A DNA stretch of 64,000 nt from Nioella ostreopsis (GTDB lineage: Bacteria; Pseudomonadota; Alphaproteobacteria; Rhodobacterales; Rhodobacteraceae), in contig NZ_RCIQ01000002.1 in the NCBI RefSeq assembly GCF_004000255.1, positions 248,001 through 312,000 on the forward strand, given 5' to 3'. The notes under the pieces were generated by a model that was given only the letters and a program-made list of their open reading frames with translations, made no database searches and was not told the origin of the DNA. The stretch's first letter is position 1, and each line of letters begins with the position of its first letter. A program made the translations under genes and the position numbers. Of this stretch, positions 1-9,181 are shown in pieces.

Positions 1-1
1 G

Positions 2-283
2 CAGCAGGTCCGCTACATCGTGGTGCCGCATCTGATGCCGCTGGTGACCTTCGTGGCGCTCATTCAGCTGATGGACAATTTCCGCGTGTTCGAGCCGATC
101 GTGGGCTTCAACGCCTCGGCGCACGCCACCAGCCTGAGCTGGATCATCTTCAACGACATGGGCGGCGAAACCCGGCAGCTGTCTGCCGCGGCGGCCACCT
201 CGGTTCTGACCATCCTCGGTGTGGCGATCCTGCTGTCGCCCGTCCTGGTGCGCACCTGGCGCGACTTCAAGGGGAAAATGTAA
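2..283 (+). CDS. Sugar-type ABC transporter permease, C-terminal part (MalF-like), partial
   Basis: Only the last 93 codons are present; the start lies before the window. The frame is open from base 2 and ends at TAA 281-283. Two hydrophobic stretches (around LMPLVTFVALIQLMDNF and a later segment ending in LLSPVLV) and the final short basic tail fit the C-terminal end of a MalF-type inner-membrane permease of the carbohydrate ABC family. Its stop overlaps the start of the next permease by one base (TAATG), so the two subunits are translationally coupled. The solute-binding and ATPase subunits are not in the window and presumably lie to the left. Substrate unknown. Confidence 0.85.
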   Translation, partial: QQVRYIVVPHLMPLVTFVALIQLMDNFRVFEPIVGFNASAHATSLSWIIFNDMGGETRQLSAAAATSVLTILGVAILLSPVLVRTWRDFKGKM

Positions 284-1164
284 TGGCTTCTTCCGCACTC
301 CGCGCGCCCCTGTCGCTGCGTGTCCTGACCAAGGGCTTCATCATCTTCTGGCTGATCCTGGCTGCGTTCCCCTTCATCTGGACGCTCTGGGGGTCCTTCA
401 AGGTGGAGCTTGACTTCTTCTCCATCGCGGACTGGACCAATGCGCTGACCGGCGCGAATACCGAACGCACCCATGGCAGCCCCTTTACCGGGGCGGGCTA
501 TGAAGGGGCCTGGGTGCAAGAGGAGTTCTGGCGCTCGGTCATCAACACGTTTATCGTGTGTTTCTTCGTGGTCTGCACCTCGCTGACCATCGGCACGCTC
601 GGCGGCTACGCGCTGTCGCGCTCGGGCTATCGCTATACCTTTTGGCTGCTGATCACCGCGCTCATCTTCCGGGCCATGCCGCCGATCACGCTGGTCTCGG
701 GCTACCTGCTGCCGTTCTTCGAGTGGAACGTCTGGGGGATCCTGCCCACAACGATCATCGTTCTGGTGGCGATCAACCAGCCCTTCACCCTGTGGATGCT
801 GCATTCGTTCTTTCAGAACATCCCCAAGGAACTGGACGAAAGCGCCAAGGTCGATGGCTGCACCCAGTTCCAGGCCTTCCGGCTGGTGATCGTGCCGGTG
901 ATGTGGCCGGGCGTCATCACAACCGGGCTGTTCAGCTTCCTTCTGGCTTATAACGACTTCGCCGTCACCTCGATGCTGCTGTCTGAATCGAACCGCACCA
1001 TGGTGCCGGAAATCGCGGCCTTCCTCGGCACGACCCAGACTGAGGGCAATGTGATGTTCGCTGTCGCCGCCGTGGTCTCGGCCACCGCGCCGCTCTTCGT
1101 GCTGGTGATGTTCTTCCAGCGCCAGATCGTCAGCGGCCTGACCGCCGGGGCGGTGAAGGGATGA
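283..1164 (+). CDS. Sugar-type ABC transporter permease (MalG-like)
   Basis: A 293-residue inner-membrane permease of the MalG type. A first membrane segment near residues 18-35, further segments, and an EAA-loop-like sequence around residues 180-212 (IPKELDESAKVDG, then IVPVMWPG) are visible; that loop contacts the ATPase. A periplasmic insertion of about 45 residues lies between the first and second membrane segments, as is common in this subfamily. The start at 283 is set by the TAATG overlap with the preceding permease. It belongs with the downstream oxidoreductases and the LacI regulator, so it probably imports the substrate of this catabolic cluster. Confidence 0.9.
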   Translation: MASSALRAPLSLRVLTKGFIIFWLILAAFPFIWTLWGSFKVELDFFSIADWTNALTGANTERTHGSPFTGAGYEGAWVQEEFWRSVINTFIVCFFVVCTSLTIGTLGGYALSRSGYRYTFWLLITALIFRAMPPITLVSGYLLPFFEWNVWGILPTTIIVLVAINQPFTLWMLHSFFQNIPKELDESAKVDGCTQFQAFRLVIVPVMWPGVITTGLFSFLLAYNDFAVTSMLLSESNRTMVPEIAAFLGTTQTEGNVMFAVAAVVSATAPLFVLVMFFQRQIVSGLTAGAVKG

Positions 1165-1204
1165 GCGCTGTTGCCCGAGATACCCCCGGATTCGGGGCCG
1201 CGTA

Positions 1205-2722
1205 ATGACAGGCGCGTCACGGTATGATTTCGTGGTGATAGGGGCAGGCTCTGCCGGCTGCGCCGTCGCGGCGGGTCTTGCGGAGCGGGAGGCCGGGTCC
1301 GTTCTGGTGATCGAGGCCGGACCGTCGGATCGCACTCCGCTGGTCAAGATGCCCTTCGGGCTGGTCTGGCTCATGGGATCCAAACACCGGGACTGGCGCT
1401 TCACCTCCACCCCTCAGGCCAACCTGAATGGGCGGCAGCTCAATATCCCGCGCGGGCGGATGCTCGGGGGCTCCGGCTCGATCAATTCCATGGTCTGGTT
1501 CCGAGGACGCGCCGATGATTTCGACCACTGGAGCGTGCCCGGCTGGGACTGGGCCGATGTCGAACCCGCCTTCGAAGAGGTCGAGGCACGCCTGACGCCC
1601 GACCGGCTCGCCACGCCCCACCCGGTGACAGAGGCGCTGTCCACGATGTTCCGCGCCAACGATCCGCTGCAAAGCCCCAGCCCGGAACGCGAAAGCGCCG
1701 GGGTCTTCCGCTACAACATGCGGGGCGGTCGCCGCTGGTCGGCGGCAGATGCCTTCCTGCGCCCTGCCATGGCACGCGGGATCGAGGTGGTGACGGGCCG
1801 CCAGGTTGCGCGCATCGCCCTCGCTGGCGACCGGGCGCGTACCGTCCATTTCACCGATGGCGGCAGCGTCGAGGCTACGCGCGGCATCGTGCTTTCCTCC
1901 GGCTCCTTTGGCTCGACGGAGATCCTGCTAAACTCCGGCATCGGCCCGGCGGGCGATCTGCGCGCGGCGGGCCGCGACGTGGTTCTGGACCGGGAAGAGG
2001 TCGGCGCAAACCTGCACGATCATCCCGGCGCGGGCATCCACTACCAGGGGAGCGGTTCGGGCTATGGGCTGGATCTGTCGCTGGCCCATCGTTGGGCCGC
2101 CGCTCCGCTCCGCTGGCTGGTGCAAGGCAAGGGCATCTTCGCCTCGCCCACGGTAGAAGGCGGGGCCTTCTTCACCGCTGATGGTGGTGACGGCCCGCCC
2201 GACATTCAAAGCCACTTCATCCCCTTCCTCATCGGCTGGCAGGGCGAACGCTACATTCGCGGGCGGGGCTATTTTGCCGACGCGACCCTGTGCCGTCCCA
2301 AATCGCGCGGGCGGCTCAAGCTTGGCAAAGCGGGGATCGAGATCGACTTCGGCCTGTTCAACGACCCCTCCGACCTCGACACGCTCACCAAGGGCTGGCT
2401 GCGCCTGCGGGCGCTGATGGAGGCCACCGATTTCGGCCCCATGAAAGCGCGCGAGGCGTTCCCCTCCGCCGCCGTGACCACGGAGGATGAGGCGCGCAGC
2501 TATATCCGGGACCGCTGCGGCACCGCCTACCACCCTGTCGGCACCCTGCGCATGGGGACCGATGGCGGGGCGCCGGTCACACCGCGCCTGAAATTCCGCG
2601 GGGTCGAGGGGCTGTGGGTGGCCGATGCCAGCATCATGCCCGCCGTGACCTCCGCCAATACCAATGCGCCCTCGATGATGATCGGCCACCGCGCCGGTCG
2701 GATGATCGCAGCGGACGCGTGA
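1205..2722 (+). CDS. GMC-family FAD-dependent oxidoreductase
   Basis: A 505-residue glucose-methanol-choline oxidoreductase, about the usual family length. The N-terminal FAD-binding Rossmann motif GAGSAG is at residues 13-18, and a GMC signature region follows (GGSGSINSMVWFRG, about 95-108). The C-terminal block has the active-site histidine (CGTAYHPVGTLRMG) and the closing TNAPSMMIGHRAG with the conserved Asn. Such enzymes oxidise alcohols (choline, polyols, aryl alcohols). It starts 40 bp after the permease, so it is likely in the same operon; its role is probably oxidation of an imported hydroxylated substrate. The exact substrate cannot be read from the sequence. Confidence 0.9.
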   Translation: MTGASRYDFVVIGAGSAGCAVAAGLAEREAGSVLVIEAGPSDRTPLVKMPFGLVWLMGSKHRDWRFTSTPQANLNGRQLNIPRGRMLGGSGSINSMVWFRGRADDFDHWSVPGWDWADVEPAFEEVEARLTPDRLATPHPVTEALSTMFRANDPLQSPSPERESAGVFRYNMRGGRRWSAADAFLRPAMARGIEVVTGRQVARIALAGDRARTVHFTDGGSVEATRGIVLSSGSFGSTEILLNSGIGPAGDLRAAGRDVVLDREEVGANLHDHPGAGIHYQGSGSGYGLDLSLAHRWAAAPLRWLVQGKGIFASPTVEGGAFFTADGGDGPPDIQSHFIPFLIGWQGERYIRGRGYFADATLCRPKSRGRLKLGKAGIEIDFGLFNDPSDLDTLTKGWLRLRALMEATDFGPMKAREAFPSAAVTTEDEARSYIRDRCGTAYHPVGTLRMGTDGGAPVTPRLKFRGVEGLWVADASIMPAVTSANTNAPSMMIGHRAGRMIAADA

Positions 2723-2741
2723 CAAGAGAAGGACACCATAG

Positions 2742-4070
2742 ATGACGATCGAGTATCTCAAACGCGGCAAACCGGCCGACGAACGCGCAGAAGACGACGC
2801 GAAGACCCGCGCGGTGGTGGAGGCGACGCTTTCCGATATCGAGGCGCGCGGTGACGCGGCGGTGCGCGAGCTGTCGGAGAAATTCGACGGCTATTCCCCC
2901 GCCAGCTACCGCCTGTCCGAGGCAGACATCGCGGCGCTGATGGCCGAGCTGTCCGACCGCGAACTGGCCGATATCAAATTCGCCCAGGAACAGGTGGTCA
3001 AGTTTGCGCAGGCGCAGCGCGACTCGATGCTCGATATCGAGGTAGAAACCCTGCCGGGCGTCATTTTGGGCCACAAGAACATCCCCGTGCAATCCGTGGG
3101 TTGCTACGTGCCGGGTGGCAAGTTCCCGATGGTGGCCTCGGCCCATATGTCTGTGGCGACGGCCTCGGTCGCGGGCGTGCCGCGCATCGTGGCCTGCACG
3201 CCCCCCTGGCAGGGCAAGCCCAACCCCGCCGTGATCGCGGCGATGCATCTTGGCGGTGCGCATGAAATCTACGTGCTTGGCGGCATCCAGGCCGTGGGGG
3301 CCATGGCCATTGGCACCGAGACGATCGAGCCCGTGCACATGCTGGTCGGACCCGGCAATGCCTTCGTGGCAGAGGCAAAGCGCCAGCTATACGGGCGCGT
3401 CGGCATCGACCTCTTCGCGGGCCCGACCGAGACCATGGTGATCGCCGACGACACCGTGGATGGCGAGCTCTGCGCCACCGATCTCCTTGGCCAGGCCGAA
3501 CACGGCTACAACTCTCCCGCCGTGCTGGTGACGAACTCACGGAAACTGGCCGAGGAGACCCTGTCCGAGATCGACCGCATCCTGACCATCCTGCCAACCG
3601 CTGACACCGCCCGCACCAGCTGGGAGGAGTATGGCGAGGTGATCCTGTGCGACAGCTATGACGAGATGCTGGCCGTGGCCGATGACATCGCGTCGGAACA
3701 TGTGCAGGTGATGACCGACCGCGATGACTGGTTCCTGGAAAACATGACCTGCTATGGCGCGCTGTTCCTTGGGGCGCGGACCAATGTGGCCAATGGCGAC
3801 AAGGTGATCGGCACCAACCACACGCTGCCCACCAAGAAGGCGGGGCGCTATACGGGCGGGCTCTGGGTCGGCAAGTTCCTGAAAACCCACAGCTACCAGA
3901 AGGTGCTGACCGATGAGGCCGCGACCATGATCGGTGAATATGGCTCGCGCCTGTGCATGCTGGAGGGCTTCGTGGGCCATGCCGAGCAATGCAACATCCG
4001 TGTGCGCCGCTATGGCGGGGTCAATGTGCCTTATGGCGAAGGCGCCCCCCACCGTGAGGCCGCGGAATGA
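2742..4070 (+). CDS. Histidinol dehydrogenase-family enzyme, HpsN-like (sulfopropanediol dehydrogenase type)
   Basis: A 442-residue member of the HisD family. The zinc and catalytic signatures are present: LGQAEHG near residues 250-256, the catalytic SEHVQ near 317, the NHTLPT block, and EGFVGHAEQ near the C-terminus. It sits in a catabolic operon far from the his genes seen at 25.7 kb, so a biosynthetic role is unlikely. In this clade HisD relatives such as HpsN oxidise 2,3-dihydroxypropane-1-sulfonate to sulfolactate, and the sequence resembles that branch; the true substrate here is inferred only. A good Shine-Dalgarno (GAAGGA) precedes the ATG at 2742. Four palindromes follow its stop. 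Confidence 0.8.
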   Translation: MTIEYLKRGKPADERAEDDAKTRAVVEATLSDIEARGDAAVRELSEKFDGYSPASYRLSEADIAALMAELSDRELADIKFAQEQVVKFAQAQRDSMLDIEVETLPGVILGHKNIPVQSVGCYVPGGKFPMVASAHMSVATASVAGVPRIVACTPPWQGKPNPAVIAAMHLGGAHEIYVLGGIQAVGAMAIGTETIEPVHMLVGPGNAFVAEAKRQLYGRVGIDLFAGPTETMVIADDTVDGELCATDLLGQAEHGYNSPAVLVTNSRKLAEETLSEIDRILTILPTADTARTSWEEYGEVILCDSYDEMLAVADDIASEHVQVMTDRDDWFLENMTCYGALFLGARTNVANGDKVIGTNHTLPTKKAGRYTGGLWVGKFLKTHSYQKVLTDEAATMIGEYGSRLCMLEGFVGHAEQCNIRVRRYGGVNVPYGEGAPHREAAE

Positions 4071-4083
4071 GCGGAGCGGGGGC

Positions 4084-4175
4084 AAGGCGCTTCGAAGCGC
4101 CTTCGGCAAGCGGTTTCGAAACCGCTTCCCACGCGATTTGCAAATCGCGTCTTTCATGGCCCTTCGAAGGGCCAT
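4084..4175. repeat. Array of four different perfect 20-bp palindromes
   Basis: Four perfect inverted repeats follow one another at 4084-4103, 4108-4127, 4131-4150 and 4156-4175, separated by 4, 3 and 5 bases. Each is exactly 20 bp and self-complementary. Three have TTCGAA at the centre and one has TTGCAA, while the outer seven bases differ in every copy (AAGGCGC, AAGCGGT, ACGCGAT, ATGGCCC). The array fills most of the 132-bp gap between the HisD-like and NTF2-like genes inside a same-strand operon. The four copies could form a row of RNA hairpins or cruciforms. There are no T-runs, so they are not ordinary terminators. Confidence 0.95.
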
Positions 4176-4202
4176 CCACCGCCCGTATCGGACGAGAGCA
4201 TC

Positions 4203-5246
4203 ATGACTGACCGCAGCGCCAGCATCAAAGCCGCGATTGCCCCACTTCGGGCGGCCATGGCCGATTTCGCAGAGGCTCCGGTGCGGCAGGCGCTGGCCGA
4301 GATCGCGCCGGACGTGACTGCCCGGTTGTGCCACCCGTTCGGTGACCTGTCAGGCGCTCAGGCACTCTATGACACCGCCTATGCGCCGCTTCTTGCGGCC
4401 ATGCCCGACCTCGAACGCCGCGACATGATCGTGATGGCAGGCACCACGCCCGAGGGGCAGGACTGGGCCGGCTGCATGGGCAATTACATGGGCACATTCC
4501 GTGCGCCTTTCCTCGATATCCCGCCTGCCGGCCACCTGGCCCATATGCGCTATCACGAGTTCTTCCGGCTGGAGGACGGCCAGATCACCGAGATCCAGGC
4601 GATCTGGGACATTCCCGAACTGATGATGCAGGCAAACGCCTGGCCCATGGCGCCGCAGCTTGGCGCGTTTCTCTGCACGCCTGCGCCCATGTCGGGTGAC
4701 GGGCTGACCGTCCAAGGGGACGGGCAGGCGGCGCTGGATCATGTCATCGCCATGCTGACGGACCTGTGCAAATTCCCCGGCAATCCCGATCCCGCCATCA
4801 TGCAGCTCGACCGCTACTGGCACCCGAAGATGACCTGGTACGGCCCCACCGGGATCGGCACCGCGCGCGGCATCTCGGGCTTCCGCACCTGGCATCAGGG
4901 CCCGTTCCTGCGCGGCATGCCCGACCGCAAGCTCGATGCCATGGGCGATCTCATGTCCCACTGGATCGGTGAAGGCGACTATGTCTGCGAAACCGGCTGG
5001 CCCAATATGCGGCTGACGCTGTCGGGCGACGGCTGGATGGGGATCGCGCCCTCTGACACGGAAATCCTGCTGCGCAGCCTCGATTTCTGGCGGCTGGAGG
5101 GCGGGCTCATCCGTGAAAACTGGGTCCTTGTGGACATTCTCGACGCCTACCGGCAGCTTGGGGTCGATGTGCTGGGGCGGATGCGGGAATTCAACAAGGC
5201 CCGTGCCCCCGGTGCAATCCCCGAACCGGATTGGAGAGACGCATGA
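4203..5246 (+). CDS. NTF2/SnoaL-like double-domain protein
   Basis: A 347-residue soluble protein that looks like two NTF2/SnoaL-like (polyketide cyclase fold) units in one chain. The first covers roughly residues 15-150 with a YHEFFRLEDGQITEIQAIWD strand pair, and the second roughly 180-330 with the matching SLDFWRLEGGLIRENWVLVD. This fold hosts isomerases, dehydratases and cyclases, but no catalytic set is obvious. It is translationally coupled to the following SDR gene (ATGA overlap at 5243-5246), and a second long family member is encoded at 7023, so both probably act on intermediates of the same pathway. Specific reaction unknown. Confidence 0.75.
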   Translation: MTDRSASIKAAIAPLRAAMADFAEAPVRQALAEIAPDVTARLCHPFGDLSGAQALYDTAYAPLLAAMPDLERRDMIVMAGTTPEGQDWAGCMGNYMGTFRAPFLDIPPAGHLAHMRYHEFFRLEDGQITEIQAIWDIPELMMQANAWPMAPQLGAFLCTPAPMSGDGLTVQGDGQAALDHVIAMLTDLCKFPGNPDPAIMQLDRYWHPKMTWYGPTGIGTARGISGFRTWHQGPFLRGMPDRKLDAMGDLMSHWIGEGDYVCETGWPNMRLTLSGDGWMGIAPSDTEILLRSLDFWRLEGGLIRENWVLVDILDAYRQLGVDVLGRMREFNKARAPGAIPEPDWRDA

Positions 5247-6007
5247 CCCTGCCCCGCACCCCCTCTTTCCGCCTCGATGGCAAGCGCGCACTGGTCACCG
5301 GGGCCTCCTCGGGCATCGGGCTGGCGGCGGCGGTGGCGCTGGCCGAGGCCGGGGCGCATGTGGTTCTGGCGGCGCGATCTGCCGACAAACTGGCTGCGGT
5401 GGTTGAGGAGATCGAGGCCGAGGGCATGAGCGCCGAGATGCTGGCGCTCGACGTCTCCGACGTGGCCGCGACCGAGGACGCCATTGCGCGGGCAGAGCCC
5501 TTCGACGTGCTGGTCAACTCGGCAGGGGTCGCGCGCCATTCCCCGGCCCTTGATACGACAGAGGGCGATTTCGACCTGGCCATGGGGCTCAATCTGCGCG
5601 GGGCCTATTTCCTGACCCGCGCCGTGGCCGAGCGGCTGATCACCAGCGGGCGACCCGGATCGCTGATCAACATTTCCAGCCAGATGGCGCATGTGGGGGG
5701 CATCGACCGCGCGGTCTATTGTGCCAGCAAACATGCGGTCGAGGGCTTCACCAAGTCGATGGCCATCGAATGGGGGCCGCGCCAGATCCGCGTCAACACG
5801 ATCTGTCCCACCTTCATCCTGACGCCACTGACGCAAGTGACCTTCGACAACCCCGAACGCGCCGCCTGGATCAGGGAAAAGATCAAGCTTGGCCGCCCCG
5901 GCGAGGTCGAGGACATCATGGGCGCGGTGGTGTTCCTGGCCTCCGACGCCTCGGCGCTGGTCACGGGCACGTCGCTCTTGGTCGATGGGGGGTGGACGGC
6001 GGACTGA
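5243..6007 (+). CDS. Short-chain dehydrogenase/reductase (SDR)
   Basis: A 254-residue classical SDR. The cofactor motif TGASSGIG is at residues 19-26, the structural NSAG is near residue 90, the catalytic Ser is in NISSQM, and the YxxxK pair is in VYCASKHAVEGF (Tyr about 159, Lys about 163). The C-terminal VTGTSLLVDGGWTAD is typical. The start at 5243 was chosen over an upstream in-frame ATG because it forms an ATGA overlap with the preceding gene and has GGAGAG just before it. It likely oxidises or reduces a hydroxyl or keto intermediate of the catabolic cluster. The stop overlaps the LacI gene start (TGATG). Confidence 0.9.
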   Translation: MTLPRTPSFRLDGKRALVTGASSGIGLAAAVALAEAGAHVVLAARSADKLAAVVEEIEAEGMSAEMLALDVSDVAATEDAIARAEPFDVLVNSAGVARHSPALDTTEGDFDLAMGLNLRGAYFLTRAVAERLITSGRPGSLINISSQMAHVGGIDRAVYCASKHAVEGFTKSMAIEWGPRQIRVNTICPTFILTPLTQVTFDNPERAAWIREKIKLGRPGEVEDIMGAVVFLASDASALVTGTSLLVDGGWTAD

Positions 6008-7026
6008 TGGCAGAGAAAGTCACATCCCTTCAGGTTGCCGAAAAGGCAGGGGTCAGTCAAAGCGCTGTGTCCCGCGTCTTCACCCCCGGCGCATCGGTCT
6101 CTGCCAAGACCGCCGACAAGGTGCGCAAGGCCGCGCATGAACTGGGCTACCGGCCCAACATCCTCGCCCGCGCCATGATCACCGGGCGTAGCCGCATCAT
6201 CGGGCTGGTGGTGGCCTATCTGGAAAACCACTTCTACCCGGAAGTGCTGGAAAAGCTGTCCAATGCGCTTCAGGCGCAGGGCTATCACGTGCTGATCTTC
6301 ATGGCGTCGAACACGTCGGACAATATCGAGGCTGTGATGGACGAGATCCTCGACTATCAGGTCGACGGCATCATCCTCGCCTCGGTCGCCATGTCCTCCG
6401 ACCTGACGCAACGATGTGAGGCGGCGGGCGTGCCCGTGGTGCTGTTCAACCGCCTGCAGGATGACGAGACGCTGTCCGGCGTTGCCTCCAACAACGTGGC
6501 GGGCGGGCGCAAGCTGGCGGAGTTCCTTGTCGCGGGCGGACATCGCAGGATCGCCCATATCGCGGGATGGGAAGGGGCCTCGACGCAACGCGACCGTGAA
6601 AAGGGCTTTCTTGAGGGGCTGGCCGCTGCAGGCCTGACGCTCCATTCCCGGGCCGAGGGCAATTTCCACACCGATCAGGCGCAGGCCGCCGCGCGCCAGC
6701 TATTCGACACCGATGATCGCCCCGATGCGGTCTTCGTCTCCAACGATCACATGGCCTTCGCGGTGATGGATGTGCTGCGTTTCGAGCTTGGCCTCAGCAT
6801 CCCCGACGATGTTTCGGTCGTCGGCTATGACGATGTCATCATCTCCTCCTGGCCCAGCTACAACCTCACGACCCTGCGCCAGCCCGCCAACCGGATGGTG
6901 GAGGAAACCGTCCGCACCATGCTGGCCCGGATCGACACACCCAACATGCCCGCCCGCCGCGTCGCCATTGACGGCCCCCTGATCGTGCGTGGCTCGGCTC
7001 GCATTCCCGAAGGATGGACAGAATGA
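6007..7026 (+). CDS. LacI-family transcriptional regulator
   Basis: A 339-residue LacI/GalR regulator. The N-terminal helix-turn-helix (LQVAEKAGVSQSAVSRVF, about residues 7-24) is followed by the hinge region (LGYRPNILARAM) and a periplasmic-binding-protein-like effector domain with typical VDGIILAS, VFVSNDHMAFAV and VVGYDDV blocks. It lies inside the catabolic operon, overlapping the SDR stop and, by an ATGA, the next gene, so it is co-transcribed with the genes it probably controls. The effector is presumably the imported substrate or an intermediate. Its operator would be expected upstream of the transporter, outside the window. Confidence 0.92.
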   Translation: MAEKVTSLQVAEKAGVSQSAVSRVFTPGASVSAKTADKVRKAAHELGYRPNILARAMITGRSRIIGLVVAYLENHFYPEVLEKLSNALQAQGYHVLIFMASNTSDNIEAVMDEILDYQVDGIILASVAMSSDLTQRCEAAGVPVVLFNRLQDDETLSGVASNNVAGGRKLAEFLVAGGHRRIAHIAGWEGASTQRDREKGFLEGLAAAGLTLHSRAEGNFHTDQAQAAARQLFDTDDRPDAVFVSNDHMAFAVMDVLRFELGLSIPDDVSVVGYDDVIISSWPSYNLTTLRQPANRMVEETVRTMLARIDTPNMPARRVAIDGPLIVRGSARIPEGWTE

Positions 7027-8000
7027 ACGGCTTCGACCCAAAGTTTCGCGATTTTCCCGATTACATTCTCGGCATCACGCGCGAGATCTGGGAAGAGCGT
7101 GGCATCGCCACGCTGCATGACTACTACGCCCCCGATATCGTGGTGCGCAGTCCCGGTTCGGTCGTGATCGGCAACCAGGGCGTCATCGGCGCGACCATGG
7201 CGACGCTGGCGGAATTTCCCGACCGACAGTTGCTGGGCGAGGACGTGATCTGGTCCGGCACACCGGAGGAGGGGATGCTGTCCTCGCATCGGATCCTCTC
7301 GACCGCGACTCATGCCAGGGATGGCGTCTACGGCAAGGCCACGGGCACCAAGCTGACCTATCGGATCATCGCCGACTGCCACGCGATTGCGAACCAGATC
7401 AACGACGAATGGCTGATCCGCGACCAGGGCGCGATTGTCCGTCAGATGGGCTGGACGCCCAGGAAATACGCCCGTGCGTTGATCAGGTCCGAGGGCGGGC
7501 CGGAAAAAGCCGTGCGCCCGCTTTGCCCCGCCAATGACGTGGCGGGCCCCTATGCGGGCCGGGGCAATGACAACGAATGGGGCCAGAAATACGCCGACAT
7601 CCTGACCCGGATCATGGGGGCCGACATGGCCGCGATCCCGCGCGACTATGACCGCGCGGTGCAGACGGAATATCCCGGCGGCGTCACCGGGCATTCCTGG
7701 GCGTCGGCCGATGGCTTCTGGATGGGGCTGCGCGCGGCGCTGCCCAATGCCAAGTTCACCATCGACCACCAGATCGGCCGCGACGATCCCCTGATGCCAC
7801 CCCGCGCCGCGATCCGCTGGTCGCTGCATGGGCGTCACGAGGGCTGGGGCGCGTTCGGCAAGCCGACAGGGGCCGAGATCTACCTGCTCGGTATCAGCCA
7901 TGCGGAGTTTGGCCCCTACGGCATTCGCCGCGAGTGGACGCTGTTCGACGAAACCGCAATCTGGAAACAGATCCTGCTGCACACCGGGGCTGCCGAATGA
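7023..8000 (+). CDS. Second long NTF2/SnoaL-like protein
   Basis: About 325 residues, again consistent with two NTF2/SnoaL-like units: first around residues 10-140 with a DYYAPDIVVRSPG start, second around 190-315 ending in a SHAEFGPYGIRREWTLFDETAIWKQ-type strand. The start at 7023 was chosen because it gives an ATGA overlap with lacI and GAAGGA lies 8 bases before it; an in-frame ATG at 7014 is the alternative. It is related in architecture to the protein encoded at 4203 but clearly diverged from it. Having two such proteins in one operon suggests consecutive or heteromeric roles. Function unknown. Confidence 0.7.
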   Translation: MNGFDPKFRDFPDYILGITREIWEERGIATLHDYYAPDIVVRSPGSVVIGNQGVIGATMATLAEFPDRQLLGEDVIWSGTPEEGMLSSHRILSTATHARDGVYGKATGTKLTYRIIADCHAIANQINDEWLIRDQGAIVRQMGWTPRKYARALIRSEGGPEKAVRPLCPANDVAGPYAGRGNDNEWGQKYADILTRIMGADMAAIPRDYDRAVQTEYPGGVTGHSWASADGFWMGLRAALPNAKFTIDHQIGRDDPLMPPRAAIRWSLHGRHEGWGAFGKPTGAEIYLLGISHAEFGPYGIRREWTLFDETAIWKQILLHTGAAE

Positions 8001-8141
8001 CAAGGCTGCGCCCCACTCTGGCGCTCACGCGCCGTCACGGCTTTCTCGCCAGCCGCCGCGCAAGGCGTCTGAACCTGCGGCCACCGGGAACGGGCTGACC
8101 CGCGCCCTCACCCAACCCGCAGTTTCAAAAAGGATAACAAG

Positions 8142-9110
8142 ATGACCCCGAAAGACATGGACGCCCGCATCGTTCGCTATGGCGACCTCAAACCCTGCAA
8201 GACAGCCTTCATCGACGCCCACACCCCCGGCAGCGACCAGAAGGAAAACTTCACCATCATCGGCGGCGGCGTGTCGGAATCCCCCGATCAGCATGTCCAC
8301 ATCTCCATCCCCCACGGCTTCAACATCGGCGCGGCGGGCCAGCCGCCCAAATGCCGCAACTCCCTGCATGATCACCGCACCGCCGAGGCGTTCTTCGTCC
8401 TCTCCGGGCGCTGGCGCTTTTTCTGGGGGCGCTACGGCACGGCGGGCGAGGTGACGCTGGAAGAGGGCGACATCTTCAACATCCCCACCGGCGTGTTCCG
8501 TGGGTTCGAGAATATCGGCACCGATTACGGGATGATCATGGCGATCCTCGGCGGCGACGATGCCGGGGGCGGCGTCATGTGGGCCCCGCAGGTGATCGAG
8601 GATGCCGCCGATCACGGGCTGGTTCTGGCCGAAACCGGCAAGCTCTACGACACCAAGAAGGGCGAACACCTGCCCGAGGGTGTGAAGCCGATGCCGCTGA
8701 TGGGTGAAGAAGAGCTTGCAAAGCGGGCCGAGCCCACCACGGCAGACGTCCTGCCCAACCACGTGGCGCGCTACTGGGACATGGTGGCACTGGCCGACCG
8801 CACACCCTGCAAGGTGATCGGTGAAACCGGGCTTCTGCGCGACAAACCGGGCTTCGAGGTCGATTTCATCACCCGCGCTTCGGCCGCGCCGGACAAGCAC
8901 AGCCACGACAAGCCCTCCGTCCTGATGCCGGTGAAGGGCCATTGGCGGGTGGAGTGGGACGGCGGCAGCGCCACGCTCGCCCCCGGCGACACGATGAGCG
9001 TGCCCGAGGGGCTGGCACACAGCGCCGTGCCCTCGATGACCGGCGAGGCCGCGATGTATCACATCGTTGCCACGGGCGATCCCGCCGGGCTGACCTGGTC
9101 GGGCAACTGA
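8142..9110 (+). CDS. Bicupin protein
   Basis: A 322-residue protein with two cupin barrels. The first (about residues 60-150) keeps a metal-binding pattern HDHRTAEAFFVLSG with His, His and Glu. The second (about 235-310) has KHSHDKPSVLMPVKG and lacks the glutamate of the motif, so it may be non-catalytic. Two-domain cupins of this size include dioxygenases acting on gentisate-type or small aliphatic substrates, but the substrate here is not evident. AAGGATAACAAG precedes the ATG. A 141-bp spacer separates it from the preceding gene, and a hairpin with a short T-run follows it. Confidence 0.85.
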   Translation: MTPKDMDARIVRYGDLKPCKTAFIDAHTPGSDQKENFTIIGGGVSESPDQHVHISIPHGFNIGAAGQPPKCRNSLHDHRTAEAFFVLSGRWRFFWGRYGTAGEVTLEEGDIFNIPTGVFRGFENIGTDYGMIMAILGGDDAGGGVMWAPQVIEDAADHGLVLAETGKLYDTKKGEHLPEGVKPMPLMGEEELAKRAEPTTADVLPNHVARYWDMVALADRTPCKVIGETGLLRDKPGFEVDFITRASAAPDKHSHDKPSVLMPVKGHWRVEWDGGSATLAPGDTMSVPEGLAHSAVPSMTGEAAMYHIVATGDPAGLTWSGN

Positions 9111-9117
9111 TGATCTG

Positions 9118-9146
9118 AGGGGTGGCCCCCGGCGGGCCGCCCCTTT
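9118..9146 (+). terminator. Likely terminator after the bicupin gene
   Basis: An 11-pair stem (9118-9128 with 9134-9144, one G-U pair) with a five-base loop lies eight bases past the bicupin stop and runs into TTT then a C-rich stretch. The T-run is short, so termination may be partial. Confidence 0.55.
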
Positions 9147-9181
9147 CCCCTCTCCTCCGCGAGACGCCGCTTTGTCTGCAC

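Noticed and set aside
2742-4070. HisD-like gene as the histidine-biosynthesis enzyme
   Set aside because: It is embedded in a catabolic operon and resembles the HpsN branch; the histidine genes in the window are elsewhere. This is not fully excluded without a tree.
4084-4175. CRISPR-like array
   Set aside because: The repeating parts are palindromes of differing sequence with 3-5 base gaps, not identical repeats with 30-40 base spacers; no cas genes.
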